A DNA stretch of 64,000 nt. It comes from Gymnogyps californianus (Eukaryota; Chordata; Aves; Accipitriformes; Cathartidae). This document shows, in pieces, positions 1 to 13,300 of the stretch; position 1 is the stretch's first letter; every line of letters starts with the position of its first letter. Both the position numbers and the translations under genes were made by a program. Below the pieces are notes generated by a model. That model saw only the letters and a list, made by a program, of their open reading frames with translations. It was not told the origin of the DNA and ran no database searches. The DNA lies in NCBI RefSeq assembly GCF_018139145.2, contig NC_059480.1:11656428-11720427 (forward strand), in the 5' to 3' direction.

Positions 1-1166
1 GAAAGAAGCTGACTTCTTTCTATGCACAGGCTAAAAAGAAAACATCTGGATGTGGCATGTACTAGTGTTCAGAGTCGCCACTTACAGGACTACTTGCCTA
101 CTTCAGGCAAAACCTGTGCAATTGGTAGGATACCTGCACATCCTGCTAACTGAGAAGGAAGGGAAAAGAGCTGGAGAATTGTGACTAGTTTCCCACAAGG
201 CAAGGCAAAGCAGCAGAGAGAAGGTATTCCTCTGAAAGGCACTTCGTAGAACAACATGCATGTCACAGCGTTATGTATACGTAGAGCTACTAACTATCCA
301 ATATCACTCCTTAGTTTATCCCTTGTACACTGGGAATTTATTTTCCCCTTAACTTCTGCAGTTTTCAAGTTTATAGCTTTATAGGAACAGACTTTAAAAA
401 AAAAAAAGCACCAAAATTATTCAAATGAAAACAAAGATTATTGGTTTTCACCCTGAAAGTGCTTAAGCAGTCGTGGATGTGCAGCACATGATAGCATTCA
501 TTCTACTTCACCTATTAATTATCATTGCTAAAACGTATAAAGGGAGCTCTAAGCACCCCAATATTCTGTTACATTGGTACAATGAAGAAAAAAAATCTAG
601 AACTAAGCAAAATGCAACCCAGACACCATGCACTGTTAGGTTATATTGTCGAACAGTTACCAGCTGAGTCTACTAGCTATACTCACCTAAGCAGTATCAC
701 TGGAACTTCTGAAGAGAGATAATTTATGTGAACACAGATGGCAGAACTAAAACCTTTGGGGTAACTGATTTTTTTTTCCTTCTCTACCTTTGTTCAGCTA
801 CCTTGTTTGTTTCCACTCCTTCCCCAATGATCAGTGTCACATTTTCCATTCTCTCTACCAAATTTTGTAATTCCAATGACACTGATACCTCACCTTAAAA
901 AGATTTATCCTGCAGACTATGGTTTTATAATACAGCTGTAGATATCAACCAAGCCGTATGGATCTCAGTGGGTATTTTCAGTACTCGCTCTGCAATTTTT
1001 GATTTTCCAAATGGAATGTGTAGATTCCTATCATTATTCTAAACAGACAGAACATCTGCTCAATGTGTTTTATACACTGAAAAGAAAAAAAAGGAAGTAA
1101 TTTTAAACTATATATGGAATAAAAATATTAGAAGATTTACAAAACTTGTAACTGTTTGGTACAAAC
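1..1166 (-). other. DNER: DNER intron 8, 5' part only
   Basis: This is intron sequence downstream of the exon 8 donor, continuing past the left edge. It is AT-rich with short A and T runs. I see no exon, RNA gene or recognisable repeat. The small ORFs on the plus strand at 473-722 show no recognisable domain. Confidence 0.85.
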
Positions 1167-1391
1167 CAGGGATACAGAGGCATCTGTAGCTGGTTCCAAC
1201 ACTGCGACAAATGCCATGCGCACAAGGATTCAGAGCGCAGAAGTCAATCAGCTGAGCACATGTAGGTCCTGTAAATCCAGGACTACAACTGCAGGAGAAG
1301 GCAAGTCTGTCTGCATAACACGTTCCATTGTTGTGGCAGGGAGATGACGCACAAGGGTCTATTTTGTCTTCACAAGAGGTTCCTAAAAACC
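1167..1391 (-). CDS. DNER: DNER exon 8: EGF repeat 6 and most of EGF 7
   Basis: This 225-bp phase 1-1 exon encodes residues 323-396. It opens with FLGTSC, closing EGF 5. EGF 6 is complete (cysteines 335, 340, 346, 355, 357, 366; sequon N343-G-T). EGF 7 follows up to its fifth cysteine (373, 378, 383, 392, 394). The donor is CCCTG|gtttgt, weaker than the others. I chose the acceptor tttcttttag at 1392-1393 because it gives the same spacing before TSC as human DNER. A second AG at 1383-1384 would also splice in frame and drop three residues. The next exon is beyond the left edge. Confidence 0.95.
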
Positions 1392-4300
1392 CTAAAAGAA
1401 ATAAATCGTTTTGATAAGTAAGCATTCTGCTATGCATACAATTTTAATAACTAAAGCAAGTTAAAAGTAAGCCATTGATATATCTATATTCCTATTGTTT
1501 TGATTCTATGAAATTTACAAAAATACAGACTTCCTATATATATTAAACTCTTATTTTACCCATTAACATGGTATCATAAAAGATGTTGCAGGTAGAATCA
1601 TACTATCATATGATTAAGGCAGTGAATTGCAAAAATATTTGTTGAAACTGACAGTGCTTATTCACTTTCCAAAATGCATCTGGCTAGAAAAGCAGAAGAG
1701 ATTTTCTAAATATCAGGAACAGACTAGCCTGGAAAAAAAAGAAAAGCCAAACCTGACCTTTTTCTCATTACTGTTAATGTGTATGTTAAGAATAACAACC
1801 TCTAAAGCAGCACATGAGTTTACTTGAGCTTCAATAATTTAAAAGAATATCTTTTACAAGAACATACTTCTCATTACCAGGAGAGACAATGATTTATTGA
1901 AGCAACACCATGTAAAAATTAGACATAAAGAAAAGGATATTTTTGCAAGGGAGTTTTTTTAATCAGATGTAGAAAATAATAATATTTAAACAAATTGCAC
2001 TATACTAACTATAGTTTGTATCTACACATACATCATATACGTAGTAACATGATGCATGGTTATTGTACCCAAAAGCAAGTCAGAAAAGTATATTCAAATT
2101 CTAGCACCCTTCCAAATAAAAGAGCAAACTGTCCTTTCCATTCAATTCTAATATTTTTTAATGAGTATTTGGTCCATTTGTACAGACCATCACTTTTCAG
2201 GCTTAAAGTTCCCTGGAATATCTTACATTGTAGAACAGCTCTTAACATTACAATACACTAATCACTGGGAATGAGAAATTAGGAGCAAATTGGGCCAGCC
2301 TCCACTCAAGGCCCACCAAGCCAGCTTTACCAATCTACTCTAATAGAAAGTGTAAACCACTGCAGTTGTGCCACTCCAAAAGACAAAGAACGGACCACAT
2401 TGCCACTGCTACCCAGGAAATTGTAGCAACATTTCAGACACCAAAGAAAATAAGTAAATGCAAGAAAAACTATTCTAGGATTTGAAAAATATTCAATCAG
2501 AAAGAGAGAAAAACAAATTTAAAACAAACAAATAAACAAACAACAAAAAACCACAAATTGTGCCTGATGGCGAGAGAAAGGATCACGATGGAGGAGATGT
2601 CTCTGTTATATAGCAGCCTGCTGTCCTGGTTTCGGCTAGGACAGAGTTAATTTTCTTCCTAGTAGCTGGTATAGTGCTGTGTTTTGGATTTAGTAGGAAA
2701 AGAATGTTGATAACACACTGATGGTTTTAGTTGTTGCTAAGTAGTGTTTATACGAAGTCAAGGATTTTTCAGCTTCTCGTGCCCAGCCAGCAAGAAGGCT
2801 GGAGGGGCACAAGAAGTTGGGAGGGGACACAGCCAGGGCAGCTGACCCAAACTGGCCAAAGAGCTATTCCATACCATATGACATCATGCCCAGTATATAA
2901 ACTGGGGGAGTTAACTGGGAGGGGGGATCGCGGCTCGGGAACTAACTGGGCATCGGTCAACGAGTGGTGAGCAATTGCATTGTGTGCCACTTGCTTTGTA
3001 TAGTTTAATTCTTTTAGTATTGCTATTGTCATATTATTATTATTATCATTATCATTGTTTTTCATTCCTTTCTGTCCTATTAAACTGTCTTTATCTCAAC
3101 TCACGAGGTTTTTTTCCTGATTCTCTCCCCCATCCCAGGGGTGGGGGGGCAGTGGGCGAGCGGCTGCGTGGTGCTTAGCTGCCGGCTGGGGTTAAACCAC
3201 GACACCTGCGAACGACTCAGAGCATGAAATCAATGACAGCTGACACTTTGGATTAACACTCAATATTGAAATCTTATCCCTGATGAAATGAAGCAGATTT
3301 TTGGCCTTACTTCTATAGTTCTTGTATCTATAAAGTCTCGCTGCTGGATTAAAAGCAGTTGATGTATTAGAACTGAACCCCTATATTGTATAAAGCTTAT
3401 GATGAATACCAAAAGTGAGACCAAATACCACATTCAGTACATACTTTACAGCATCTCATTATGTTTTACTGACTCAGTAAATATTTTTGTTCTAAACAAT
3501 GTCATTCCACATTTCAAGCAAGGTGCAATTCATCAGGAAATAGTTTTCAGTTAATTTTGACAGATGTGTTACTTTCAGGGCATTTTGATTTTCTTTCTTT
3601 TCTAATTATTCATGATTCACATTCAGGTAAGTTAAACTGTAACTTTGTTTAACTGTAGTTCTAGCAGTGTAATCATGGGTAGCAAGTCAGGAGTTGGCAT
3701 TTCTGAAAACAAGCACATAAGAAATAGATTAATTTACATTTTAAAGCATAACAAAAAAACTCCAAACATTTTCTAAAAGGTTTAAATCCTATAGTTTGTT
3801 CTTGATTGATTAGATTTGTTGAAAACCTGGGCCAGAAAGATCTAGTGAACTGAGCATAGTCTGTCAACTTGACTGACCTCCAAGACTTGAAGAGCAACTG
3901 AGGGCTGAGATAATCAGCCTAAAGACATTAAAGTTTCCAGCACACACCAAAAAAACGGAGACCGGCAATTACTTTTAAATATCCTGAGGACTTCCTCAAG
4001 AAGACACACTCCATGTTTTACAGATCCACAAAAGCTCAGTGAACTGCATCAGAAAGAGAGGCAAATGCATATTAAACAAAGGTGAGTAACCCACCTGTTA
4101 CTAGTGTACTAGAGTAACCCACTAGAGTGTACTAGAGGGATCTACTCAGAGAATTAATAAAACTTAGATTATTGTAACTAAGAAAAAGATGGAAAGGCCA
4201 CAACTGCCCCGTGAGTTCCAGACAAAACTAGGATATTCTTGGGCACTGTTGGCAGCAGGATTTTAGGAGCATCCTCAAAATATTAGGTCCTGGACAAATT

Positions 4301-7300
4301 ACTTAAAAAGCCATGTTTCCTTCATATGTCATAAATCTTACGCCAGAGCTATGGAATGAAAAACAAAGAAAAAATAATCCAATTTAAAAAAAAAAAGTAA
4401 TTAAAAAAAGAAACAACGTACAGATTGAACTTTTAACAGTTTAGTCATAAGTAACTCAGCAACAGACCAGGAAAGAAAAGCAGGCCTGGCAGGGCACAAG
4501 CAAAGAACAGGCAAGAGCCTTCTGCCCTCTCCATGTTGCTATCCTATGGCTCAGATTGCTTCATGGGCTTTATCAGGACCACCACCACACCTGAAGAGGG
4601 AGAGCTGAAAAACAGATACTCTGGAATTCTATATTAGAGGTCCCTCCTGTAGATGATAACTGCATAACCATCAGAAACTGAAAAGAACAGAAACCCTAAA
4701 ATCAAGAATCTAATTCCAGCAACGGTTTGCTGACAAATTAAAAAAGCCTTGTACTGTTATTATAAAATCCCGGACAGACTTAAAAAAATCTGCAAGGACT
4801 TTTAACTGTTACCAGGAGGAGATCAGCCAATGAGTCTGGTGAAATCTCTACACTAGCTCTGAAACCAGATTAAAAAGGATCAAAGAGATCTGAGGTCACA
4901 CAATGACACTAATGCTGCTTCACTACAACCTTTGCAATAATCTTCCCTACAAAGAGAAGCTTACTGGCAGATGGCTAATGTTTCAAGTGACAAAGCACTT
5001 CAAGAACATATGCAGGTTTAAAATACACTAAAACATGTTACCCTTGTTCTATCTTTGACTTCACTCTGAAATGTGTTTAGTTGATTCTGGAAGTTTAAAT
5101 CTTATATATGAGTTAAATACATGAAAATTCTCAAAGCAGCAGTAGTTACACATCTGAATTGAAGATCTATTATTTTGGCATTTCTGAGTGTACATTTAAG
5201 TCCGTATCAATAAAATTGTTGAAAACAAATAATGCAAATAATAATTTTAAAAATCAAGTTCAGAGGTGTATTGATTGAAAACAGAATCAAATGCTGCAGA
5301 AAAAAGTGCTTACACAGATCAGACCATTTGCTAGTTGTCAAGAAGAATAAAAGTACTCAGTCAGGTAATATTCTTTATATATTGCTACAGATCTCCATGG
5401 CAGTGATAGAAACTAGATCAGAAAATGTTTTCAGAGATAGAAAAGCTGTGGATAAAAGCCAGATTTCTCATCATGGTGTGATTTTAATTACTTGGCCATT
5501 GAAAGCAAGAGAGCCATGTACTAATCAAGGAAGTTAAACATTTTCTGAAGATACTGTACAACAGCTTTTTACACAGTCTGCAGAACAACCAACTTGCCTG
5601 AATGTTATGTTAGATCTAATTCCAAGAATTATACAAATGTGAAAAATTAAGTCTGTGAATTGCTAGCACTCGGAATTACAAAACCTTTAGATTTGAAATA
5701 CAGAGATAAATATTAAAAGAAATACAGGCAATTTATTATTTTCCCTATAGAAAATTGTTTTGTGAGGAAATACAAGATGTCTGATGGTATTTCATCAGAA
5801 TTCTGTAAAGGGAAAAAAGATACTTATCATAAGGAAATAAGAAATCATTAAAATGTAGTTGTAGGATTTTGATTGAAATTCACCCTAGCTAAGTCTTTAC
5901 GGATAAAGATGAACAGAGGCTAAACCCATTAAAGCATTAAGGAAAAGTCTATTAAAAATAAAAGCAATTTGGGAAGATGCCAGGTAAAAACATTAGATTA
6001 GCAGAAAGTACCAGAAATTAAACAGTCACAGAAATTTTTAATTAACAACAAAATGTTCTTCAGGTAAATTAAACTCTCTTATGGTAATATGAAGAATTCT
6101 GCATTCTCTAATTGCCAGTAACCTTGGGAAATCTTCCATATGCAACAGCTGTGTGACCTAGTTTCCTGGAATCGAGATAATAAATACGTTTATTGTACAT
6201 AAACCTAAAGAAGTTAGACTCATATCTGCAAGACATAATATAGAAAAAGGCTTTTCAATGAACAATGAAGCCCAGAAAAAGTGACGACCTTGAAACTTAA
6301 ACTATTCTTAATCTAGGCAAATAACTTCTGTTCTCCCAGTCAATTAAAATTCATGGTGACAATGTGCATTTTCTAGCTGCTATTGCAAATCAACACATAA
6401 GAATCACAACTTAGCATCTTCTATAGCTGTCAAAGTCTATTTTTTAAGCCACAGAAACCACAATAAGAGCATTCATAAATTTGCTGCTTTCCAGTATTTC
6501 CAGAAATACCTGTGGGTATTTCAGGGCACTTTTGCTCACTGTGTTGCCTAGCTGTAGTTACCTGCAGCTAGTCAAATCAAATTGTCAATAATAAAATCAG
6601 TCCTGAAATGTGAATTTCAAGTAATCTATTTGTTAAACTCCTAATCATAGCATTTTCTTCTCTTTATCTCTTTCTACAGGATGGCTCTGAAATCCATTAT
6701 TGCTGATGACTATTTTTCAAAAATACGTTAATCTGAATGAAAAGATTTCTGCCACTTCTGTCAGAGCAGGTGACCTCCGCATAGAGAAAGTAGCAAAATC
6801 CCAAGAATCCAAGCCAGTTTCATGTGGTTGGCCAGCTGAATGCTTGCTATTTTTAATCAAAGATTAATGTTTTCCTATAACACTGAATGCAGTTCGTCTG
6901 TACACATCATCAGGATATTAAAATTGCATGTAACAGAACTTCAGAAACATCCTGCAACAGAAGTTTATTTCTTTGTTATAATAACTGATCTGCTCTTTGC
7001 TCATTATTATCTGGCTTTGTTCAAAACCGTATTCCACTACTAATTTATTTTAATATTATCTTATGAGCAAAATTAACAAAGGCTCTCCAAATGTTTAAAA
7101 TATGTAAAATATACATATACACAAGTACCAAGTCTTTCATTCGATCAACTTTACAAAATTTGCATGTGTAAGGAACAGATTAGTGAGACTTGCATTTCCT
7201 CACCACGTGATCAGGCAATTTCCATACACTTTTTTTTTCGTTTTTAAACTTTTAACAAAGATTTCAATGAATTTAATAATTACATAAGGAAGGATAACTA

Positions 7301-10300
7301 GTTTCTCCATGGCTGAAACATTTATTATAATTACATTTGCTTATTCCAACCAGCTTTTATTATGTTTCTAATTATTATTTGTATATTGAATTCCACTTCA
7401 GGGTGCTTTGGGAATTTACATAATTTCTCAGTGACTTAAAGAAAACAAAGTAACCAAATTTATAAATTGATGAGCAGTACCCCAATCAACTCAAATAAAA
7501 TGAATAAATATTACTGTCAATACAGTAGTAGGTTATACATTACAATAAGTGGAAGAAAATCAGAGGAGATATTTAAGAGTGATATGGGTATTTATGGAAT
7601 CAATCTGAATATGAATTTCAAATATCTATGTTCAGGTTGACAGATGTTCACTATGTGTAGGTTTTTAGAATGTCTAGAGATTTCTTTGCATGATTATTTG
7701 AAGGTAATATTTGCTAAATGTATGTTTATTATCATGAAACTTTAAAGATGATGATCAAAGATCTCTACCCCATTGTAAGCACAACATCCCAAACATTCTT
7801 TTCACAATAAGATAGAGTCAAAATTTTGAAGAAATTCTTCAGTCCTTAGTATTGCTAAAGCTTCTTCACTATAAATTTGAGTATAAAATAAAATTTTCTC
7901 TTTAGTACAGGTGACTCAACAACTTCAGATAGCAGTTTATTTTCTGACATATTCTGGACATTAAAATCTACGATGCATCACACAGAAAATGGAATCTGCA
8001 AGCATAAAGAAATTTTCTTTACTAAAGGACTCAAGACAGTAAAATTGTCTAAAGAATAATCATGAAATGTTCATATCTGATCTAGGCTGCTTTTTCAGCG
8101 TATCAGATCTCACCTTCTGTAAGTTATCACATGCTTCTTTCATGAACCACAGATCTCATTTTTAAAAGAAATGCACAATCTCCAGATCATTCCTCATTGT
8201 TTCCATCTCATTCCTTTTTCTGCCATCATTTTCTTTTCCCTTTGTGATACTTTCCATCTTCTCTTATCCTTTTCTGCCTAACCACATTATATTTCCAGCC
8301 TTTTAGTTTTTACACATATATAAGCTCCTTGGCTACCTTTCCCCCACTGTGCTGAATTAGCACTACAGAAAGAAAGGCCTCTTCTCAACAAGCAATTACT
8401 ATTAAGCACAGCAGGAGAACAGAAGCAGAGCAAGAGACCTCACTTAAATTAGAAACCTATCATGGGGTTTTGGTAGGGGTTTTTTAATGGAAAATTTGCA
8501 GACATGCTAAAAATAGCAAATCTGCAAGTTATTGCATCTGCAATTTTCAATTAACTATCCTTTGTTGTATTTACAAAAATAACCAAATCTCTTCAAAACT
8601 CAAACAAAAGCTCTCAAAATATGCCTCAAAAAAAGAAAGAATCATGGGAAAGGCAGTCATTAGTAACTTTAGGCAATGTATTTTGTTAAATCAACCCTTT
8701 CTTTCCTGCCACAAAATATCTGAATTCCTGAGCTTGTTGGCATTAGATCTTCCAGAACAAGATGGAAAAGCAACACCTTATTACCTAATACACCCATTAG
8801 GCTACTCCAGAGCAATAGCACTGGCCCTTGCAGACAGAGCGTGTCACTTCTGCACCAACGCTCTCCCCTCTTTATGGTGAGGACGTGAGTAGGAAGCACA
8901 GCTACATAACTTATGGGAAGCATTCGCTCTTTGAAACAACGGTAATTATTAGGGAGTCAGGGAGATCCTTTGGGGCTGCTGTTGAGTTATCACAGGCTCA
9001 CTCAAGAAGAGCAACCATGCAAACAAGATGGCATTTGTTCCTGCAAACCTAAGAATTATTTTCTCATGTCCAAGGGACTGAGAATCAGACATGGCGCATA
9101 CAAGACTATTCTTTCTAAGGGAAATAACCCTGGGCAGTCCAGAAAGTAATTCCTGAAACTTTCTGTCCCCTCCAAAGGCTTTTTCTACATTGGAAATAAT
9201 ACAGGTCAATGTACGAAAAGTGATTTTAACAAGAGTTGTAAATGTATTTCAGTACATTTTTTTCTTGTGTTGCCCCAGTGCTTTTTGAAAACATTTATAC
9301 CATGTGAGCATGTTAGACATATAATAAGCAATCAGAGTAACAGATCTTCCTCCAGTTCTATCCTCGATCTATAACACAGCTGTTCTTGGAAAAACAGAAA
9401 TGATACTGGGAGACTAGAACTGGTAACTCTGCACAGAACGTTTCAGACAGGTACCCAAAAAGCATGTTTGCCTATCAACAAAGCCTATGAGCAGGGAGGT
9501 ACTTCTTCAAGTTGCTAAGTAATTGTCTTTTTTTTTTTTTTCCTTTCCTCTGGAAGGGTCAAAAAGCACATCTTATCTTTAAGGAAAGTCCAGAAACCAT
9601 AGAAAACCTCAAGACTCCAAGCAGAAAAGGAGCACAGGTTTGTAACACATAATAAGAACAGAAGTGCCAACAAACAAAAATACCAGAATACTGAGAAAAT
9701 GGTACCAATGTGCCCAGAAGGAAAAAGAGCAAAGCATAGAGCCTAAATAGTAAGATACTACAATGACAGTGCCAAAATAAGCCTACTTAAAGCAGAGCAC
9801 ACAACAGTAACAATTGGAAACTTATCAAACACAAATATGGATCAGTGGCAAAGAAAGGAGCAGAAAATAAACATTCAAGAAACAAAGCAGGCAACAAGAC
9901 TGTAGGACCAAGTGGCATAACACAGAAACAGCCAAACATGAGTAAAACTGAGAAAAGAGAAGTGCAAGTAACTTGGTTCTCCTGCAGCAGAAAAGCTGCT
10001 ATCAATAAGAATGCTACACATGGAGCAGCGGCACATCAGATAACCTCTCCACCACTCTCTTTGGGGAGAACGGCTCTGGAGGGAGATGAAGGGAAGGTTT
10101 TCCTCTCCTGTGCTCCAGGTCTCCCACACGGCGCAGGGGAATGGCGCGGGGCCCTTGGCACAGCCGATTGGTGCACTTGCAAGAGCAGCATGGCTGCCTG
10201 CGGCTGTGCCAGGGCCTGCAGGCCAGGCGGAGCTGGCAGCCTGCCCCACTCCCCTTCACAGGCTAATTGCCGCTGGCATGAGCTCCCTGAGCAGGAGAGC

Positions 10301-13300
10301 AGCCACAACCCCGCACAGCAACCAAGGCATAAGCGCCTTTTAGCAGGGCACTGAAGAGCTATCGTATCCCAGCCGCAGCACCACAGCACACCCACACCAG
10401 ACCACCTAGGGACCTCAACCCACCAGTAACCCTGTCCCATGGCCAGTGTCTCAAATGGCGGTAGGAGAGAAGTTGAGAGATGGTCAGCATATTCATTAGT
10501 AGATCATCAGGAGCAAGCAATTAAGGTATGCCACACACAGAAACAAATATGGCAGTTCTAAAACAACCAAAAATCCCAGTAGCTATTTTTGCAAGCATTT
10601 CTTATTGGAAAGACCATTTTCTGCAAAGCATCCTTAAAGATCCTTGAACAGATTTCCTAAGAAAAATGCAAGTAAATTATTGACCAAGTCTAACATCTAA
10701 TAATTTTCTCACTGAATTTTGCTACTAGTTATAAGGCAAACAATTTTCAAAATTCTTCCAAATGCAAGATCTGCACTGCTGTCAAAATGTCAGTGTCTGT
10801 GTTTCAACACAGCTGTTAAGTGGGTCACTCATTAAAGCATAACACTCTAGAAAAGCAAGGAGTCAGTCTAAAGAAATTACAAATAATCTTCATTATTAAG
10901 CAAGTATATATTACCAGAGCAGTTATCAAAGACTCGTACCCTTAGAGCACACATAAGGTGCTGGCGGAATAAAAACAACATCCACAGATCAAGTAAGAAC
11001 AGAAATATAATTAGTTCAAGGTTCTAATCTTAATTACAAATAACTAATAGAAGGCTTCATAATTGAGAACTTTCACTCCTGATAATGTTTTTATGAGCAA
11101 TTTACGCATCTGCCATTCCAGTCAGCAAATTGTTACGAAAGCATACACTTTAGCATTGTGGTGTCCTCATTTCACATAGTTACAGTGTTTACCAATGAGA
11201 ATCACTGAAAGGCTTTCATGTAGAGAAAGGAATAAGTCCAAATAGAAAGGAGAATGAATTAAAACCTTGGGGGATTGAAATCATTCCTTTGGTTTTGAAT
11301 TATTGCTCTTACACACATTTTAGCCAGCTGACCCATATGCAGGAATATGCAAATACTGCAAGGGAGGCATCTTTTTCTCACACATTTACTGGACAACACA
11401 AAAATCAGACCACACCCTAAGTCTCCTCAGATTTACCTTTCTCACAGTGCTGGAGCCTGATTTCTACTGTAGAGGTGCCAGAGAATGAGAGAACGTTTCT
11501 GTGCCACATATACACTGAAACACTAAGCTCCTACCATACTTCATATACTATTGCTGATTATACAAAGATTTCTCATCTGGATTTTTTTTCTGCTTACCAT
11601 TATGGCCTAAGGCACAATTTTAAAAATATTAAAATATATATATAAAAATATAACTGAAAATTTAGACTAAGTACACCCCACAAAACACCAATTTGTATGA
11701 GGTACTAGATAGGTCTTTGCTGTTTACCTTCTGGGCACTGACAACTGAATCCATTGATGTTGGATGAGCAGGTACCTCCATTTTGGCATGGCTGCTGGAT
11801 GCAATGATCAATCTTTGACTGGCACAGCTCTCCGGTGTAACCTACAAAACATTACACAACATTCAGAAAATATAGCGAAAACGAGGTTTTATCACTAAAT
11901 CTATTACTAGGTCATTCAAACAGTACCATTAGTTTTCTTGAATAAAATTAACCAAAGAAAGAAATAGAATCCAGGACAGTCTTCTAATTTCTTATAAAAT
12001 GAGATTTTTAATTAGAACTTATACTTCACTGGAGAAACATAAATAAGTAGTGGAAATCTAGATATAATATCAATTGTATTTTACCAGCAGCAATATTCTG
12101 ACAGCACTAGTATAACGGAAGTTGGTGCGGGGTCCTCATCAGCACCCATATAACAAAAAAAGAAGTCATTTTTGAATGGTTTTCAAATGCATCTTGAATC
12201 TCAAGCCAATAATCTTTAGCAAGACTTTAAACAAGACTTGACATTATGAATTATTTGTGCATATGCTGAATGACTTTCATTTGCTCCTACTTCTGGGCTT
12301 CAAAAAGAGTGTTTATTTTAAGTGGGAGCTGTGAAGAACTGCTCAGCACAGTTGCAAACTCTTCCAAATAAGCTCCTATAAGTTCACAAGCTACAGATTG
12401 TGTGTACTGTACTATTTGACCATAAGTCTGCTTTGTTCCATATGTCTGATGTCTATAACACATCCCCCCAAAATGAACAAACTTACAAAATACAATCTAA
12501 ATGATTAAACACTCCAAACTTAAATTCCTTAACAAATACCACACGTTCCCCTTTCTAATTTTTATTTACCTCCAAGAAACTATCTTGGATGCATGACTGA
12601 CAAGAAACTACACACTACACAGAGAGGCATTTTATTTTTTGAAAGGAACCCTACATAAAATTGTAAATATGTTCCATAACAAGCATGTTTAACACAATGG
12701 CTGGTGTTAAAGACCACTAAGCTATGACTAGGTGACACTGTTAATACACTGCTATGAACAGGTATCTAAGACAAAGACCCCAAGGTGAGATAGAGGACAT
12801 GCCTGGTCTAGGATTTTGCTTATGCAGGGGAGAAAAAGGAAAAAGAAAAAGAAAAAAAAAAAAAAGAAAAAAGGAAAAAATCTTATTTTGATTAAATAAT
12901 TTTTTTAATGCAATCAAAATTAACATTTATAAGTCTTTTGGGCAGGCTAATACCTATACCTGTTCAAATCTATTGATGTCACCATAAAATAGCTCTCAAC
13001 ATGGATTGTTATATTTGGAGTTGCTAGACCACTACTTAGAAAGGGATCTATAAGACTTTCCTCTCTGTGTACCCTACTGCTTTTATATGCTATAGAGAGC
13101 TAAATTATGATCCTATTTTCTGCAATGCAAAACCTGGAAAAAGAAACTCTGTTGTATGTTCTATCTGGATTAATGCCCATAAATCTAAACTGGAGAAAAA
13201 TAACGAGATTGAAAACCAGAATGAGCTACTCATGAGGTAGCTCCTTTGGACCGGATTGAGGCACTTGGAGGGACGTCAGACTCACTCCGGATAACTAGTG

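Larger units (their letters stand above)
2622..3204 (+). mobile_element. Solo LTR, avian ERVL-like, copy 1
   Basis: This is a 583-bp long terminal repeat of an endogenous retrovirus, starting tgtcctggttt and ending ggttaaaccacgaca. It is flanked by a perfect 5-bp target duplication, cctgc (2617-2621 and 3205-3209). A TATATAA box and an ATTAAA signal place it in plus orientation, antisense to DNER. Host sequence follows directly on both sides, with no primer-binding site or internal gene, so it is a solo LTR left by recombination. The 5-bp duplication and the terminal sequence suggest the ERVL-like LTRs common in Neoaves. I recognise the family by memory only and give it no name. The ORFs inside it are not genes. 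Confidence 0.88.
1392..11727 (-). other. DNER: DNER intron 7 (10,336 bp)
   Basis: This is a complete intron between exons 7 and 8, with GT at 11727-11726 and AG at 1393-1392. It contains the solo LTR at 2622-3204, an A-rich (CAAA)-like stretch just upstream of it, a small imperfect tandem duplication at 4084-4134, a T run near 9530, and the GC-rich island at about 10018-10440. The rest (roughly 3200-9500 and 10440-11727) is AT-rich with no feature I can support. Confidence 0.9.

Noticed and set aside
9845..10354. Plus-strand ORF of 169 codons, with overlapping ORFs on both strands
   Set aside because: Several frames are open at once because of the GC-rich composition, and no domain or family resemblance is visible.
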